Assembly: GCA_034698045.1 (NCBI GenBank)
Contig: JAQGAU010000349.1
Location: forward strand, 1 to 30,487
Direction of reading: 5' to 3'
From: Paramacrobiotus richtersi
Taxonomy: Eukaryota > Tardigrada > Eutardigrada > Parachela > Macrobiotidae
DNA: 30,487 nucleotides
The stretch's first letter is position 1. The number at the start of each line of letters is the position of its first letter. Below are positions 20,235-28,566 of the stretch, one piece after another. The translations under genes and the position numbers were made by a program. Under the pieces are notes generated by a model, which saw only the letters and a program-made list of their open reading frames with translations, was not told the origin of the DNA and searched no databases.

Positions 20235-21032
20235 TCACAGTTTTACAGTATGCTCTTTCTTCTTGTGGAGTCCCTTTCCTTTTTTTCCCTGTTTTTTGCC
20301 TTGGTGTTTCCTTTTCTTGACCTTATCTTTCAGCTGTTTAACTGGCACTAGTGCAAATTCCTCCATCGCTGTCTGAGATATTGCGTAGACTCGTTGAAAC
20401 TGATCGTCGTTTTCGTCCAACAGGCTGCCACGTACGCGTAAAACGTCGGGTGTACAGGGCTTCAGGTCGAGGAACAAATAACCGTAATTAGGTGATGTCG
20501 CTTGCTTATATGCTTCAATGAAAAACGTCGTACTGCGGGGGAACATCTGCCGTGCCAGCATTTCGATTTGAAGCATATCGCGCGGCTGTTTCCACAGGAC
20601 TATATAGTGTGTATTTAGTGATATTGTTCGCATTATCGGTGACTGAAAAAACACGTTTTGTACAGTTAATATTACAGAACGGTTTAGGTGGTGTGTTCCA
20701 CGCGTGAAAAGCGACATAATGTCTTTATCAATATTTTGCATTTGGTCGTCAAGTATTATTAATGACGGGTGACATTTATCGGTAAACGACTCTTCCGCAA
20801 TGTCGATCGGTATATTTTGAATGAAAATTACACCTTTTGTATGTTTTTTAATCGCTTTAAATATGGGTGACTCGTATGAATAAATGAAAAAGATCTTTCT
20901 TGGAAAAGGCGTTATTTTCCGCAGTTGTAAGAGGCGAGAAATCCAGTGGGTTTTTCCACCCTGGCTCTGACAGCTGCAGACCAGGTTGAAGGGATGAATA
21001 AGTAACGGGTCAAACTGTACATTGGAAAACAT
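20235..21032 (-). CDS. Genome-packaging ATPase, Polinton/adintovirus type (FtsK-HerA/A32-like)
   Basis: Motor that drives viral DNA into the capsid. Walker A is CSCQSQGGKT (about residues 19-28) and Walker B is LIILDD (91-96). After that come the family-typical block FTRGTHHLNRSVILTVQN (sensor Gln-Asn about 125-126) and RTISLNTHYIVLWKQPRD. The order and spacing match Polinton packaging ATPases. A Lys-rich tail closes the protein (265 residues from this start). An in-frame ATG exists at 21059, but the only TATA box (21066-21074) would place transcription start downstream of it, near 21044. The Met at 21032 gives the 41-nt TATA-to-ATG distance seen at other genes of the block. The gene follows the polymerase on the same strand and is unbroken. 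Confidence 0.92.
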   Translation of the reverse strand: MFSNVQFDPLLIHPFNLVCSCQSQGGKTHWISRLLQLRKITPFPRKIFFIYSYESPIFKAIKKHTKGVIFIQNIPIDIAEESFTDKCHPSLIILDDQMQNIDKDIMSLFTRGTHHLNRSVILTVQNVFFQSPIMRTISLNTHYIVLWKQPRDMLQIEMLARQMFPRSTTFFIEAYKQATSPNYGYLFLDLKPCTPDVLRVRGSLLDENDDQFQRVYAISQTAMEEFALVPVKQLKDKVKKRKHQGKKQGKKGKGLHKKKEHTVKL

Positions 21033-21065
21033 TTTTAATGATACATTTAGCATCTGCACGCTTTA

Positions 21066-21074
21066 GTTTTATAC
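21066..21074 (-). promoter_or_regulatory. TATA box of the ATPase gene overlapping the polymerase stop codon
   Basis: GTATAAAAC on the minus strand. The TAA at 21069-21071 inside it is the stop codon of the DNA polymerase. Confidence 0.7.
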
Positions 21075-24000
21075 AACGTAGCCAAAAGGCTGGGTGCAGA
21101 AATTATCAGTAATCACTCGTTTATCAAAAGTAAATCGTACTAGTTTCTTTTGCTCGCGCGTTTCCAGTTCCCACCTTCCTTTGATACGAAAAATTTTGAA
21201 TGGGTTTACAAAGTAGTGGATGATAGCAGGATCGCGAACCATTTCCTGCAAGGTTTCGGGTACAAAAAGGTCAATATTACTTTGATTAATGGTTATGCCT
21301 TTAAGTTTAAATACTGTGACGCCATCGCGTGTTCGATACGCATACATTTTCGGCCCGCCGCAAACAAAAAGGATTATCTGGTCACTGCCGATTTCTGACT
21401 TGAATTCGCCAAGGCATTCTCCAACTGGAAGTGAGGGCAGGCCGGGTCCTTCTAAGGCAATAATGCAATCGGTATCAACATAAAGCAAACGCTCGATACC
21501 CATAACACGCATCCCAGCATACAGTTCCATCCGGGCATAGCTTGTCACGAAACCCGCGATAATCACATTCGCGTTCAAATCTGTGCTGTCGATATCATGC
21601 GTGAACACGCTTTGCACTTGCAAAACATTTTCATTTACCACATCCACGTAGGTTACGTTATAAGTTCCAGAATAGAAAAGTTCGTTAAACCGCTGCACGC
21701 TCTTGACATACTCAAACCGCGGTTGATTTTCCTTAATTGCCATCCTGCCCCAGAGGGTGTTCAGCATGAGCTTAGATAGCAACCGCTTGGTGGCATTGAA
21801 CTGTACTTTTGATGGATCAACAGCGACGTCGTCTTTCTCCTTTAACATTTTCAGATAAGCCACTTTTTCTTGTTCAGTACAACAGTGTTTAGGATATCCG
21901 CTGGCGGCTGCCTTCTCAGCCATAAACGTGCTTATGTACTTTGAAAACAGGTCACCTTTCATTGGGTAGTGCCAAACTTCATAGACTTGTTGTACCCGGT
22001 AATTAAGTGAGCAAGCCAAATGAAGCTCCACCGTTGTGTAAACACCGTTGAAGCATCGCTCACTATCAGTATGGCTGCATTGAGAGTTATTCTCTTGAGC
22101 GCACCGCCAGCACAGCACAAACATGCATTTATTATTTATGCGCTGCGGAAGAACGGGCAGTGGAAGGTTTCGTGGTGGAAGAATGCGCGCATGAACAATT
22201 CCAAAGTACTCGCTTAACGGTTTAAAATCAGAATAAATTTTTTCAGGTAGTCCAACCGGATACTCTTTCTGTTTACACACTGCTGGATAAAGTGAGTTTT
22301 TGTCCAGGTACGAAATATGCTGACTGGGGTCAGGTACAGCCAGCAGTCTGAATGCTTCCGTCCTTCCACCGTATAGGACATCCCGTATATTCATCGGTGC
22401 CACATGTCTAAAAGAGTCCAGAATAGCCTTAACGCTTGTTCTCGTTTTCATCTGTTTCCATTCGCAACTCCATATTGACCGGTAGATATATCCCCGCTCT
22501 TCCAGGAACTGTTGTTTATGTCGCGTCGCCGAAAGCAGCTGTGCCATGGTTTGCCCACCGCAAGTCATCGATTGATTTGTGTAGCATGTCGGACAACTAA
22601 AACAGATCCAAACATCATTTGACTTTAAACGGAGATCAACGACGCTCCCACTTACCCATGAAAATAACATCCGTGGTACTCAAACACCTGCTTAGTCACC
22701 TCATTATTACCATCCATAAAATACCGCCCAATCTGCATTTCACCTTCGGGATGGTTGCGTGCATGTCGAATATAAATCGTTTCCAGCTGGCTGATGTAAA
22801 ACATCCATTCCAAACTCTCGTAAGAGTAGGTGCGATGGTTTTGCAAATCACGAAAAGTGAAATACTGTACACTATTTTCTGGCATAAACCGAGCACGGTA
22901 CACAGTATTGACAAAGCTGGGAAGTGAGACAGATTCAACGAGCGGATTAAAACCACCGGACAAACATTTCATGCTCTCACAAAATCGGCGGCAAGCTTCA
23001 CGCAACACCTGAAAATATACTGTTGATTTGACAGAAATGGTACACCTGCTGCTGCTTGTTTGTATTTACCTGACAATCATTTTCGCAGTATCTCATGATT
23101 TCTTTCTGGAAACTCCACAGAGAATTTGTTGTACGTTCAGTTTCATACCAGAATTTAAATTCATCGTATTCATCCTTCTTCATTTGCGCCGGCAGATAAT
23201 ATTTTTCATCCGGAATTGCTCCAACATAGTTAAAGTTTTTTTCGCATGAAAACAGGAAAGGAAATCGGCCTTTCTCCCCTTTGAAACCGAACGCGGAAGG
23301 CATTTCACGCAAACTCATGGGTAAAAAAGCCAGAGAGTCACGCAATATAATATTAAGCTGAGGTACCTGAAAGACCAAACGCGTAACAGAAAACCTGAAA
23401 AGTAACAGTAGTGACTCACCCGGATCTGCAGAAACTTCAATCCGCGCATGATAACGTTCGGCCATATTTCCTCATGCTGCAGGAACTGCATGATGAAGTT
23501 CCCATCGTATCCCATAAGGTTGTGAAAGATTACGAGGTAATTCTTATGACAGGGCCGGAAAAGCCACTGACAAAATTTCGCACCAGCGTTCCGTCCAAAA
23601 AAACCTTTCGCTACACCAGCTTCGTTTACTGCAACAGCGGCGATTGGTTTGTGCTGTGCTGTGCTAATGTCAGCTTCAATGTCACAGTAAAGAAATGGCC
23701 GGTCGGCCTTCGGTTCAGACTTATGCATCTGGACAAAACATCGATGATGGCTGTCAACAATCAGTTTACAACTACGACAATAATATTCACCACACTGATG
23801 GATGGTGTTGCTCAGGTGACGCCGTTTCAGAGCATGTACAATCATTCCGCAGTCTAAACATTTCTGACGTGTCTGGCACTCGGTAAGTCCGTTATCGTTC
23901 TTAACTTTCTGATGCATGGAATAGCATTCCTCGTTTCTAAACGTGCGATTGCAGTTGGTACAATTAATCTCTTTTTCATAATAACAACGCAGCCGTTTAC

Positions 24001-25093
24001 AATCAAAGCATTTTCTGGTACATCTGTGAGCACTACCCAGCTTCGTGAAGAACTTTAAGCAATGGGGGCATTGTTTCTTTTTACCAAAAAAGCGTGCCGG
24101 TTTAGTAATCGCAGAATAGTGTCCGTGAAAGAGAAAAATGTACAGCCTTTTACAACGGGATTTAATGTCAGATATTCCACAATAAATAACACCGTGTTCT
24201 GCATCCGGGCTGTTGCATACTATGAGGCAGTACGTGGGTGCTAATGCTTTTTGGAATGCCGCAAAATGCTCAAACGAAACCTGCCCTAAGGGCACTTTTG
24301 CTTCTTGATAGAGCTTTTTTGCCTCCACTTCCTGTAAAAGCATCCGACTGTCACAGAGCCGCTCCCACTGCCGGTGATTAGACTTATGCAGGCCATTGGC
24401 ATAAGCTATCACCACGGCCAGTGACCTTCCAAAACAGAGATTGTCACTGTTTTTAACATTAACAATGCCACCACTCCGTGGTGTTCTGAAGAAATTTCGA
24501 AAGTGGCGCTTTTTTTCGCCATTTCCACCAGAAGGGGTTCTGGGAACACGGATTAGATTGATAAAAACAGGTAACGCTAGCGAAAATTCCGTTTTTGAAG
24601 TCAGGGCATTCGCAATTAAGTAAAAAAACATTTCCGCATTGACATTGTCTTGTGTTGACAGCTTGATCTGAATGGGGTGTGATAACTGCGTAGACTCAAG
24701 CGAAATACTAATTAAGTCATCCCTATTAGGAACGTATTCCCTCAGCCGACGAAAAAGATCCTCAATAATGGCTAAAAAGACCGGCAGAACGTTGTCAACA
24801 CCCTGGATGGGCAAGGAAGAAACTTGAATTTGAAAATTTCCCGCCCAAACATTGTACTTTTTGCTGTGGCGTGCGGTGATAGCTTTCAGTGCATAAAACT
24901 GCGTGGGATCATTAATTATTGGACCAAGATGTTCACTTTCCGCGTGATCCAAACTGGTGATGCAGTTCAAAAAGAGTCGGTATGAAAATGCGATATGCCG
25001 GGTACGGCGATACAGAAAAGCAGCCTCTTCAGCCGTCTTACACTGCGTATACAGTTTGCTAAGCTTGGCTTCGCCCTCGCTATCTTGATCCAT
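21069..25093 (-). CDS. Protein-primed family B DNA polymerase (Polinton/adintovirus type), spliced
   Basis: Replicative polymerase, about 1283 residues from four exons: 25093-23420, 23366-23070, 23008-22656 and 22596-21069. Introns are 53, 61 and 59 nt, with donors GTGAGT, GTAAAT and GTAAGT and acceptors TTTCAG, TTTCAG and TTTTAG. The N-terminal half has KNSDNLCFGRSLAVVIAYA, typical of this family, and a Cys/His-rich zinc-finger region at about 340-450. Exonuclease motifs are CDIEAD (about 470), HNLMGYDGNF (about 524) and YCENDC (about 651). Polymerase motifs are DKNSLYP (about 873), KLMLNTLWG (about 1050) and YVDTDC (about 1147, with Cys where Ser is usual). Catalytic acids are all present. 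The exon 3/4 junction falls inside the conserved HGC...C motif. The start at 25093 is preferred over upstream codons because a TATA box lies 45 nt before it. The gene looks intact and is the best marker that the block is viral. Confidence 0.93.
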
Positions 25094-25130
25094 GTTGCAA
25101 TAACATCTGCCGACAATGAGTTTAACTACC

Positions 25131-25140
25131 ATTATATAGA
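25131..25140 (-). promoter_or_regulatory. TATA box of the polymerase gene
   Basis: TCTATATAAT on the minus strand, 45 nt before the ATG at 25093. Forms one half of a bidirectional promoter with 25204-25210. Confidence 0.75.
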
Positions 25141-25203
25141 GCAGATTTTGGTGTGAAAACAAGATCGCGTGCGACCTTACACGCACCAGTTTTAAGCTCA
25201 CCA

Positions 25204-25210
25204 TATATAA
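25204..25210 (+). promoter_or_regulatory. TATA box of the BIR-like gene
   Basis: TATATAA, 53 nt before the ATG at 25257. Divergent from the polymerase TATA box 65 bases away. Confidence 0.7.
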
Positions 25211-25256
25211 GTCGTGCGAAGTGCGACGTTCATGTCAACACTTTCCAGTTCGCAAC

Positions 25257-25745
25257 ATGGAAGCAGCTGCTGCCTTTTGCACTATGCCAGAACGTGTGGG
25301 AGCTTTTCGGATTATGCATAAACTGTCACCCTGGGATCGAGTTCGATTGGCGAAGATGGGATATAATTTCAGAAACACGGTGCGGTGCTGTCAGTGCCAT
25401 AAGGAATTTAATGCGCATAACACTTCAGCCATAACTCACCATTTTGAACGTGAGTGCCAAGACATTCAGGATTATACACCAGCACACGGTGATCCTATCG
25501 AGATGCATGCACAAAGAAGACGTACGTTTCACGCCCGCCATCGTACCTTAACAAGGGAACTGCCTGACTGGAATGACATTAATTTCTTACTAGAATGTGA
25601 TTTCTACCCGACAAACGTGTTACAGTGCTGTCACCCTGGTTGTTCTTGGTCTGAGAAATGGGAGAATATTAACTCAGTTGATTTTTTGAAACGTCGTGGT
25701 CATGCACGAGTTCACTGTTTTAGGGAGTTTCCGTATGACCTTTAA
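25257..25745 (+). CDS. Small protein with two degenerate BIR-like zinc modules
   Basis: 162 residues from the first ATG after the TATA box. Module 1 is about residues 12-68. It has a BIR-like lead (VGAFRIM, then RLAKMGYNF) and Cys44, Cys47, His61 or 62, and Cys67, a CxxC...H...C pattern about three residues shorter than a canonical BIR. Module 2 is about residues 95-156, with Cys124 or 125, Cys129, Trp135 and His149 or 153 with Cys154; the SEKW segment mirrors the tryptophan after the CxxC of a BIR. The protein may be a diverged relative of the IAP at 17891-19201, or a C2HC zinc-finger protein unrelated to it. A cell-death or host-interaction role is inference only. It is transcribed away from the polymerase. 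AATAAA follows at 25755-25760, 10 nt past the stop, and RNR converges on it from the right. Confidence 0.6.
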   Translation: MEAAAAFCTMPERVGAFRIMHKLSPWDRVRLAKMGYNFRNTVRCCQCHKEFNAHNTSAITHHFERECQDIQDYTPAHGDPIEMHAQRRRTFHARHRTLTRELPDWNDINFLLECDFYPTNVLQCCHPGCSWSEKWENINSVDFLKRRGHARVHCFREFPYDL

Positions 25746-25754
25746 TTATTGTGC

Positions 25755-25760
25755 AATAAA
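25755..25760 (+). terminator. Polyadenylation signal of the BIR-like gene
   Basis: AATAAA ten bases after the stop codon at 25745. Confidence 0.6.
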
Positions 25761-25859
25761 AACGATTTCTAAACTTCAACAATGGAAGTGTGTGAAATTG
25801 TTTATACACCATTTTTTTGTAAATCGACGAGCACTTTAATTATTGGAAGTTAAGACAAT

Positions 25860-26852
25860 TTAGAACTCAGCATCAAGGTTAAAATTCTGTACATCTTCTG
25901 TTTCCTGTCCAACTCGTGCTCTTCTGTATTCTGATACCCTTCGCTCGAAGAAATTGCTCTTTCCTTCAAGGGAAATGTTTTCCATGAATGGCAAAGGGTT
26001 ATTTTCATTATAGAACGGTGGCATATCCAGCATTTTAAGCAGTACATCGGCGACAAACATTATATATTTTCTCATTAAAGATGCATTAAGCCCACATAGT
26101 GACTGAGTAAAAGCGTTGTCCCAAAATCGAAGTTCGATTTCCACCGCTTCCTGAACAAGTTGCAGTGCACTGCTTTCCGACAGCCTACACTTCAATTGAC
26201 AATATAGAAAACAGGCAAATTCGACGTGTTGGGATTCGTCGCGCGCTATCAGTTCATTGCTAAACGTTAGACCGGGTAATAAACCTCGGCTTTTAAACCA
26301 AAAAATTACTGCGAACGAGCCACAGAAGAAAAGCATTTCAACACAGGCAAAACCTAGTAATCTTTCGGCAAAAATTGCCGTTTTTGTATTGCGAATGTAA
26401 CGTGTGGCCCAGTCTGCTTTTTCTTTCACATTCACGTTATTTATCACGGCTTGCAGCAAGCGATGCTTTTCTTGGCTGTCCTGATAATAGGTGTCAATGA
26501 GAAGCGAATACGTCTCACTGTGTATATTTTCCATTAATATCTGGAATGCGTAGAACGCTCTTATTTCGGGGCACTGGACCTCGACAAGAAAGTTTTCGGC
26601 CAGGTTTTCCATTATCAGCCCGTCTGCTGCAGCAAAGAATGCTAGAACGGTGCCTAAAAGGTCTTTCTCGCCATCACCTAATCTTCCAATATCTCGCATG
26701 TCATGGCTAAAGTTAATTTCCTCGGGCGTCCAAAAGCATGCTACAGCTTTCTTATAGAGCGTCCATGCTTCGTGCTGCTCAATGGGGAACATAACAAGGC
26801 GTTTCCAGGACGCGGTCAGGATAGATTCAGTGTTGTCTGTTTTGCTGTCCAT
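25860..26852 (-). CDS. RRM2: Ribonucleotide-diphosphate reductase small subunit (class Ia R2)
   Basis: Single-exon, 330-residue R2 protein that houses the di-iron tyrosyl radical needed to make dNTPs. Iron ligands are all present: Asp77 (AADG), Glu108 and His111 (MENIHSETY), Glu172 (ACVEM), Glu206 and His209 (RDESQH). The radical tyrosine is Tyr115 in IHSETYSLL. Signature blocks FWTPEEINFS and LLPGLTFSNELIARDE are intact. The C-terminus FNLDAEF matches the heptapeptide by which eukaryotic R2 docks onto R1. No large subunit is in the window, so the product would have to pair with a host R1 or one encoded further right. It lacks the long N-terminal extension of animal R2 and has no intron, as in many large DNA viruses. 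A TATA box at 26888-26894 lies 42 nt before the ATG. The gene diverges from the 27008 gene across a palindrome. Symbol given by family, not as proof of host origin. Confidence 0.95.
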   Translation of the reverse strand: MDSKTDNTESILTASWKRLVMFPIEQHEAWTLYKKAVACFWTPEEINFSHDMRDIGRLGDGEKDLLGTVLAFFAAADGLIMENLAENFLVEVQCPEIRAFYAFQILMENIHSETYSLLIDTYYQDSQEKHRLLQAVINNVNVKEKADWATRYIRNTKTAIFAERLLGFACVEMLFFCGSFAVIFWFKSRGLLPGLTFSNELIARDESQHVEFACFLYCQLKCRLSESSALQLVQEAVEIELRFWDNAFTQSLCGLNASLMRKYIMFVADVLLKMLDMPPFYNENNPLPFMENISLEGKSNFFERRVSEYRRARVGQETEDVQNFNLDAEF

Positions 26853-26887
26853 GTTGCACTGCTGACATGATATCGGCAGATGTGTTC

Positions 26888-26894
26888 TTATATA
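26888..26894 (-). promoter_or_regulatory. TATA box of the RNR small-subunit gene
   Basis: GCTATATAA on the minus strand, 42 nt before the ATG at 26852. Confidence 0.75.
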
Positions 26895-26940
26895 GCTTTC
26901 ATTATGGGATTAACTTGTTTATCAACTGGGATGGAAATGG

Positions 26941-26981
26941 CCTACTTAAAGCGATCGCGATCGCTTGCTCGAAATAGTAGG
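26941..26981. promoter_or_regulatory. Long palindrome in the divergent promoter
   Basis: An 18-bp perfect palindrome (AAGCGATCGCGATCGCTT, 26949-26966) is flanked by CCTACT (26941-26946) and AGTAGG (26976-26981), which extend the inverted symmetry. It sits between the RNR TATA box and the ATG of the 27008 gene, which has no TATA box of its own. It could be a binding site for a dimeric regulator or an origin-like cruciform. Confidence 0.6.
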
Positions 26982-27007
26982 CAAGCAGTTGGCTAGTTGT
27001 TTCAAAC

Positions 27008-27774
27008 ATGACTCCTTCGAGTGGAAAATGCTCTTCTGACCCTAGTTATCCAAATCGCCCGACGCCGCCAAAGTTGCAAAAGGTCATGGCATCCGCTGGT
27101 CCTGGCTTGCATACCCCCACGAACATCACTACATCCAACGCCGGTGAGTAGCTTTTATTTGTAGTCAATTTTTTTCTCTTTTGAAGAAATTATGCTTTTC
27201 TATAGGTCAACCGATGGGCTATAATGAATTGGCCGAGTTCATTCAGCCAGTCCAAAACATTTCACCACCTCAGTACTCGGGATTGCCGTATGGCCACTTG
27301 CAGACTCAGCAAGTTCAGCATGTGCTGCCCACCTATCAACAGGCAATTGGCTATGGAGGAAGCAGCCTTGGTCACTTCCCGCAGGTCAACGCTGCAGCCG
27401 GATACCGTATTCCGTCAGGTGTCGTTGGGAATGCCTTTCCACCAGTGCAGTTGGTTGATGCTACCTATGCCAATCCTGCCCGCTACCAGAGCTTTAACCA
27501 GCCGATTCAAATGCCGCCCACCCATGCTGGTCTGGCTCACTTGTTCGGAATTATCAACAACTCCAAGTGGCTGGTGGCTAGAGAACGTCTTAATGCATTC
27601 GAGATGCGACTCCTGTCACCAAGCATGCCAAACGCGGCTCACCGAACCCGTTCGTGGAATATCATTCTCACAATTGCCGCAATGGAATTCCTGAAGGATT
27701 ATCCGGAGTCCATGCTCGACATTATTGTGGCAGATATGGCTAATAACCCGGGATCGTTCAGCTTCCAAAAGTAA
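27008..27774 (+). CDS. Unrecognised proline/glutamine/tyrosine-rich protein, putative minor virion protein
   Basis: Two exons, 27008-27143 and 27206-27774, with donor GTGAGT, acceptor TATAG and a phase-1 junction; about 234 residues. The first 150 residues are low-complexity, rich in Pro, Gln, Tyr, Gly and Ala, and include MPPTHAGLAHLFG near the end. The C-terminal 85 residues look like a compact helical domain (WLVARERLNAFEMRLL, then SWNIILTIAAMEFLKDYPES and MLDIIVADMANN). I recognise no family. No membrane segment or signal peptide is seen. Its position among nucleotide and virion genes suggests a structural or scaffold role, which is inference. The coding strand is GC-richer than the TMPK gene that follows 72 bases later, so the two may differ in origin. 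Confidence 0.65.
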
Positions 27775-27808
27775 AGCTAAGTGCAGATCGATAAAGCCAC
27801 TGCTTGCC

Positions 27809-27815
27809 TATAAAA
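27809..27815 (+). promoter_or_regulatory. TATA box of the thymidylate kinase gene
   Basis: CTATAAAAG, 38 nt before the ATG at 27847 and 34 bases after the previous stop codon. Confidence 0.75.
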
Positions 27816-27846
27816 GCGAAAATCTGACCTGTCACTGCGTTGAACT

Positions 27847-28473
27847 ATGGCTATTCGAAAACCATTGTTGGTAGTTTTTGAAGGACTTAACCTTTCTGGC
27901 AAAACCGAACAGTGTTCCATTTTACATCAGTCCTTAACTGAATTGGGTTATAATGTTAGCATTTATTCTTTACCATATTGTCAGTCTAGTTTACCTTTAT
28001 CTTCCGTAATTACTCCGCTTTTGAACGACAAAGACCAACGAACTTCGGCTGCCTTGTACCTTTTATGTGCAGCACAGCGCAGTCTTTTAAGCCGCCAAAT
28101 TCGAAATGACCTGAGTAATAACAAAGTTGTTTTGGTTGATCGGTACACTGCATCCGACATGGCTTACGGCTTAGCTAGAGGTCACGATTTACACTGGATG
28201 CAAACTGTCGAAAGCGCGTTACATGTCCCTATTCCTGACCTCACATTTTATATGCATCTGCGGCCGATGGACTGTCTTCGACGTATGTTACGCAAGAGCG
28301 ACAACAAACCTACACCTGACGACGCAGCCTTAGTGGATGACCTTGGTAAAGTTTCTGTTAATTACCAAATGCTTTTGTCCTCTGTGCCGAACTGCTCCAC
28401 TATTAATGGGCAACTTTGTTCTGAACTGTTATCGCGAAATATTCTAAAAATATTTCTGGAACAATGTCCGTGA
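27847..28473 (+). CDS. DTYMK: Thymidylate kinase (dTMP kinase)
   Basis: 208-residue single-exon enzyme that phosphorylates dTMP to dTDP with ATP. The P-loop is FEGLNLSGKTEQ (residues 11-22), with Asn15 where most family members have Asp. The DRY motif at residues 98-100 (VVLVDRYTASDMAYG) is the nucleotide-binding hallmark of TMPKs. The segment PIPDLTFYMHLRP matches the conserved PDL...L strand. The lid is short (LRRMLRKSDNK). Length agrees with eukaryotic and poxviral enzymes. With the RNR small subunit it forms a dNTP-supply pair, useful to a DNA virus in non-dividing cells. It has its own TATA box and ends before AATAAA at 28537-28542. Symbol given by family; it could equally be labelled a viral TMPK. 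Confidence 0.9.
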   Translation: MAIRKPLLVVFEGLNLSGKTEQCSILHQSLTELGYNVSIYSLPYCQSSLPLSSVITPLLNDKDQRTSAALYLLCAAQRSLLSRQIRNDLSNNKVVLVDRYTASDMAYGLARGHDLHWMQTVESALHVPIPDLTFYMHLRPMDCLRRMLRKSDNKPTPDDAALVDDLGKVSVNYQMLLSSVPNCSTINGQLCSELLSRNILKIFLEQCP

Positions 28474-28536
28474 CCGTTAGTCTGTTTTATGTGTTTATAT
28501 TAAATTGCCTTTTCGTGTCTTTGTTGCGTTTGAATC

Positions 28537-28555
28537 AATAAACAACGGCTTTATT
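28537..28555. terminator. Back-to-back polyadenylation signals
   Basis: AATAAA on the plus strand at 28537-28542 serves the thymidylate kinase. AATAAA on the minus strand (TTTATT at 28550-28555) serves the capsid gene. The two converging transcripts would share or overlap their 3' ends. Confidence 0.65.
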
Positions 28556-28566
28556 CAGTCGCAGCA

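Noticed and set aside
21033..21059. First in-frame ATG of the ATPase
   Set aside because: Only about 14 nt after the start of the TATA box; transcription would begin downstream of it.
23411..23857. 148-residue plus-strand ORF opposite the polymerase
   Set aside because: Lies entirely antisense to conserved polymerase exons and shows no domain; shadow.
25093..25204. N-terminal 37-residue extension of the polymerase frame
   Set aside because: It overlaps the TATA box and the transcription start expected from it, so it is most likely untranslated.
26370..26400. Apparent Tyr-to-Phe change in the RNR small subunit (AIFAERLL versus the usual TYGER)
   Set aside because: The radical tyrosine is the one in IHSETY (Tyr115), which is present; the other position is not the radical site.
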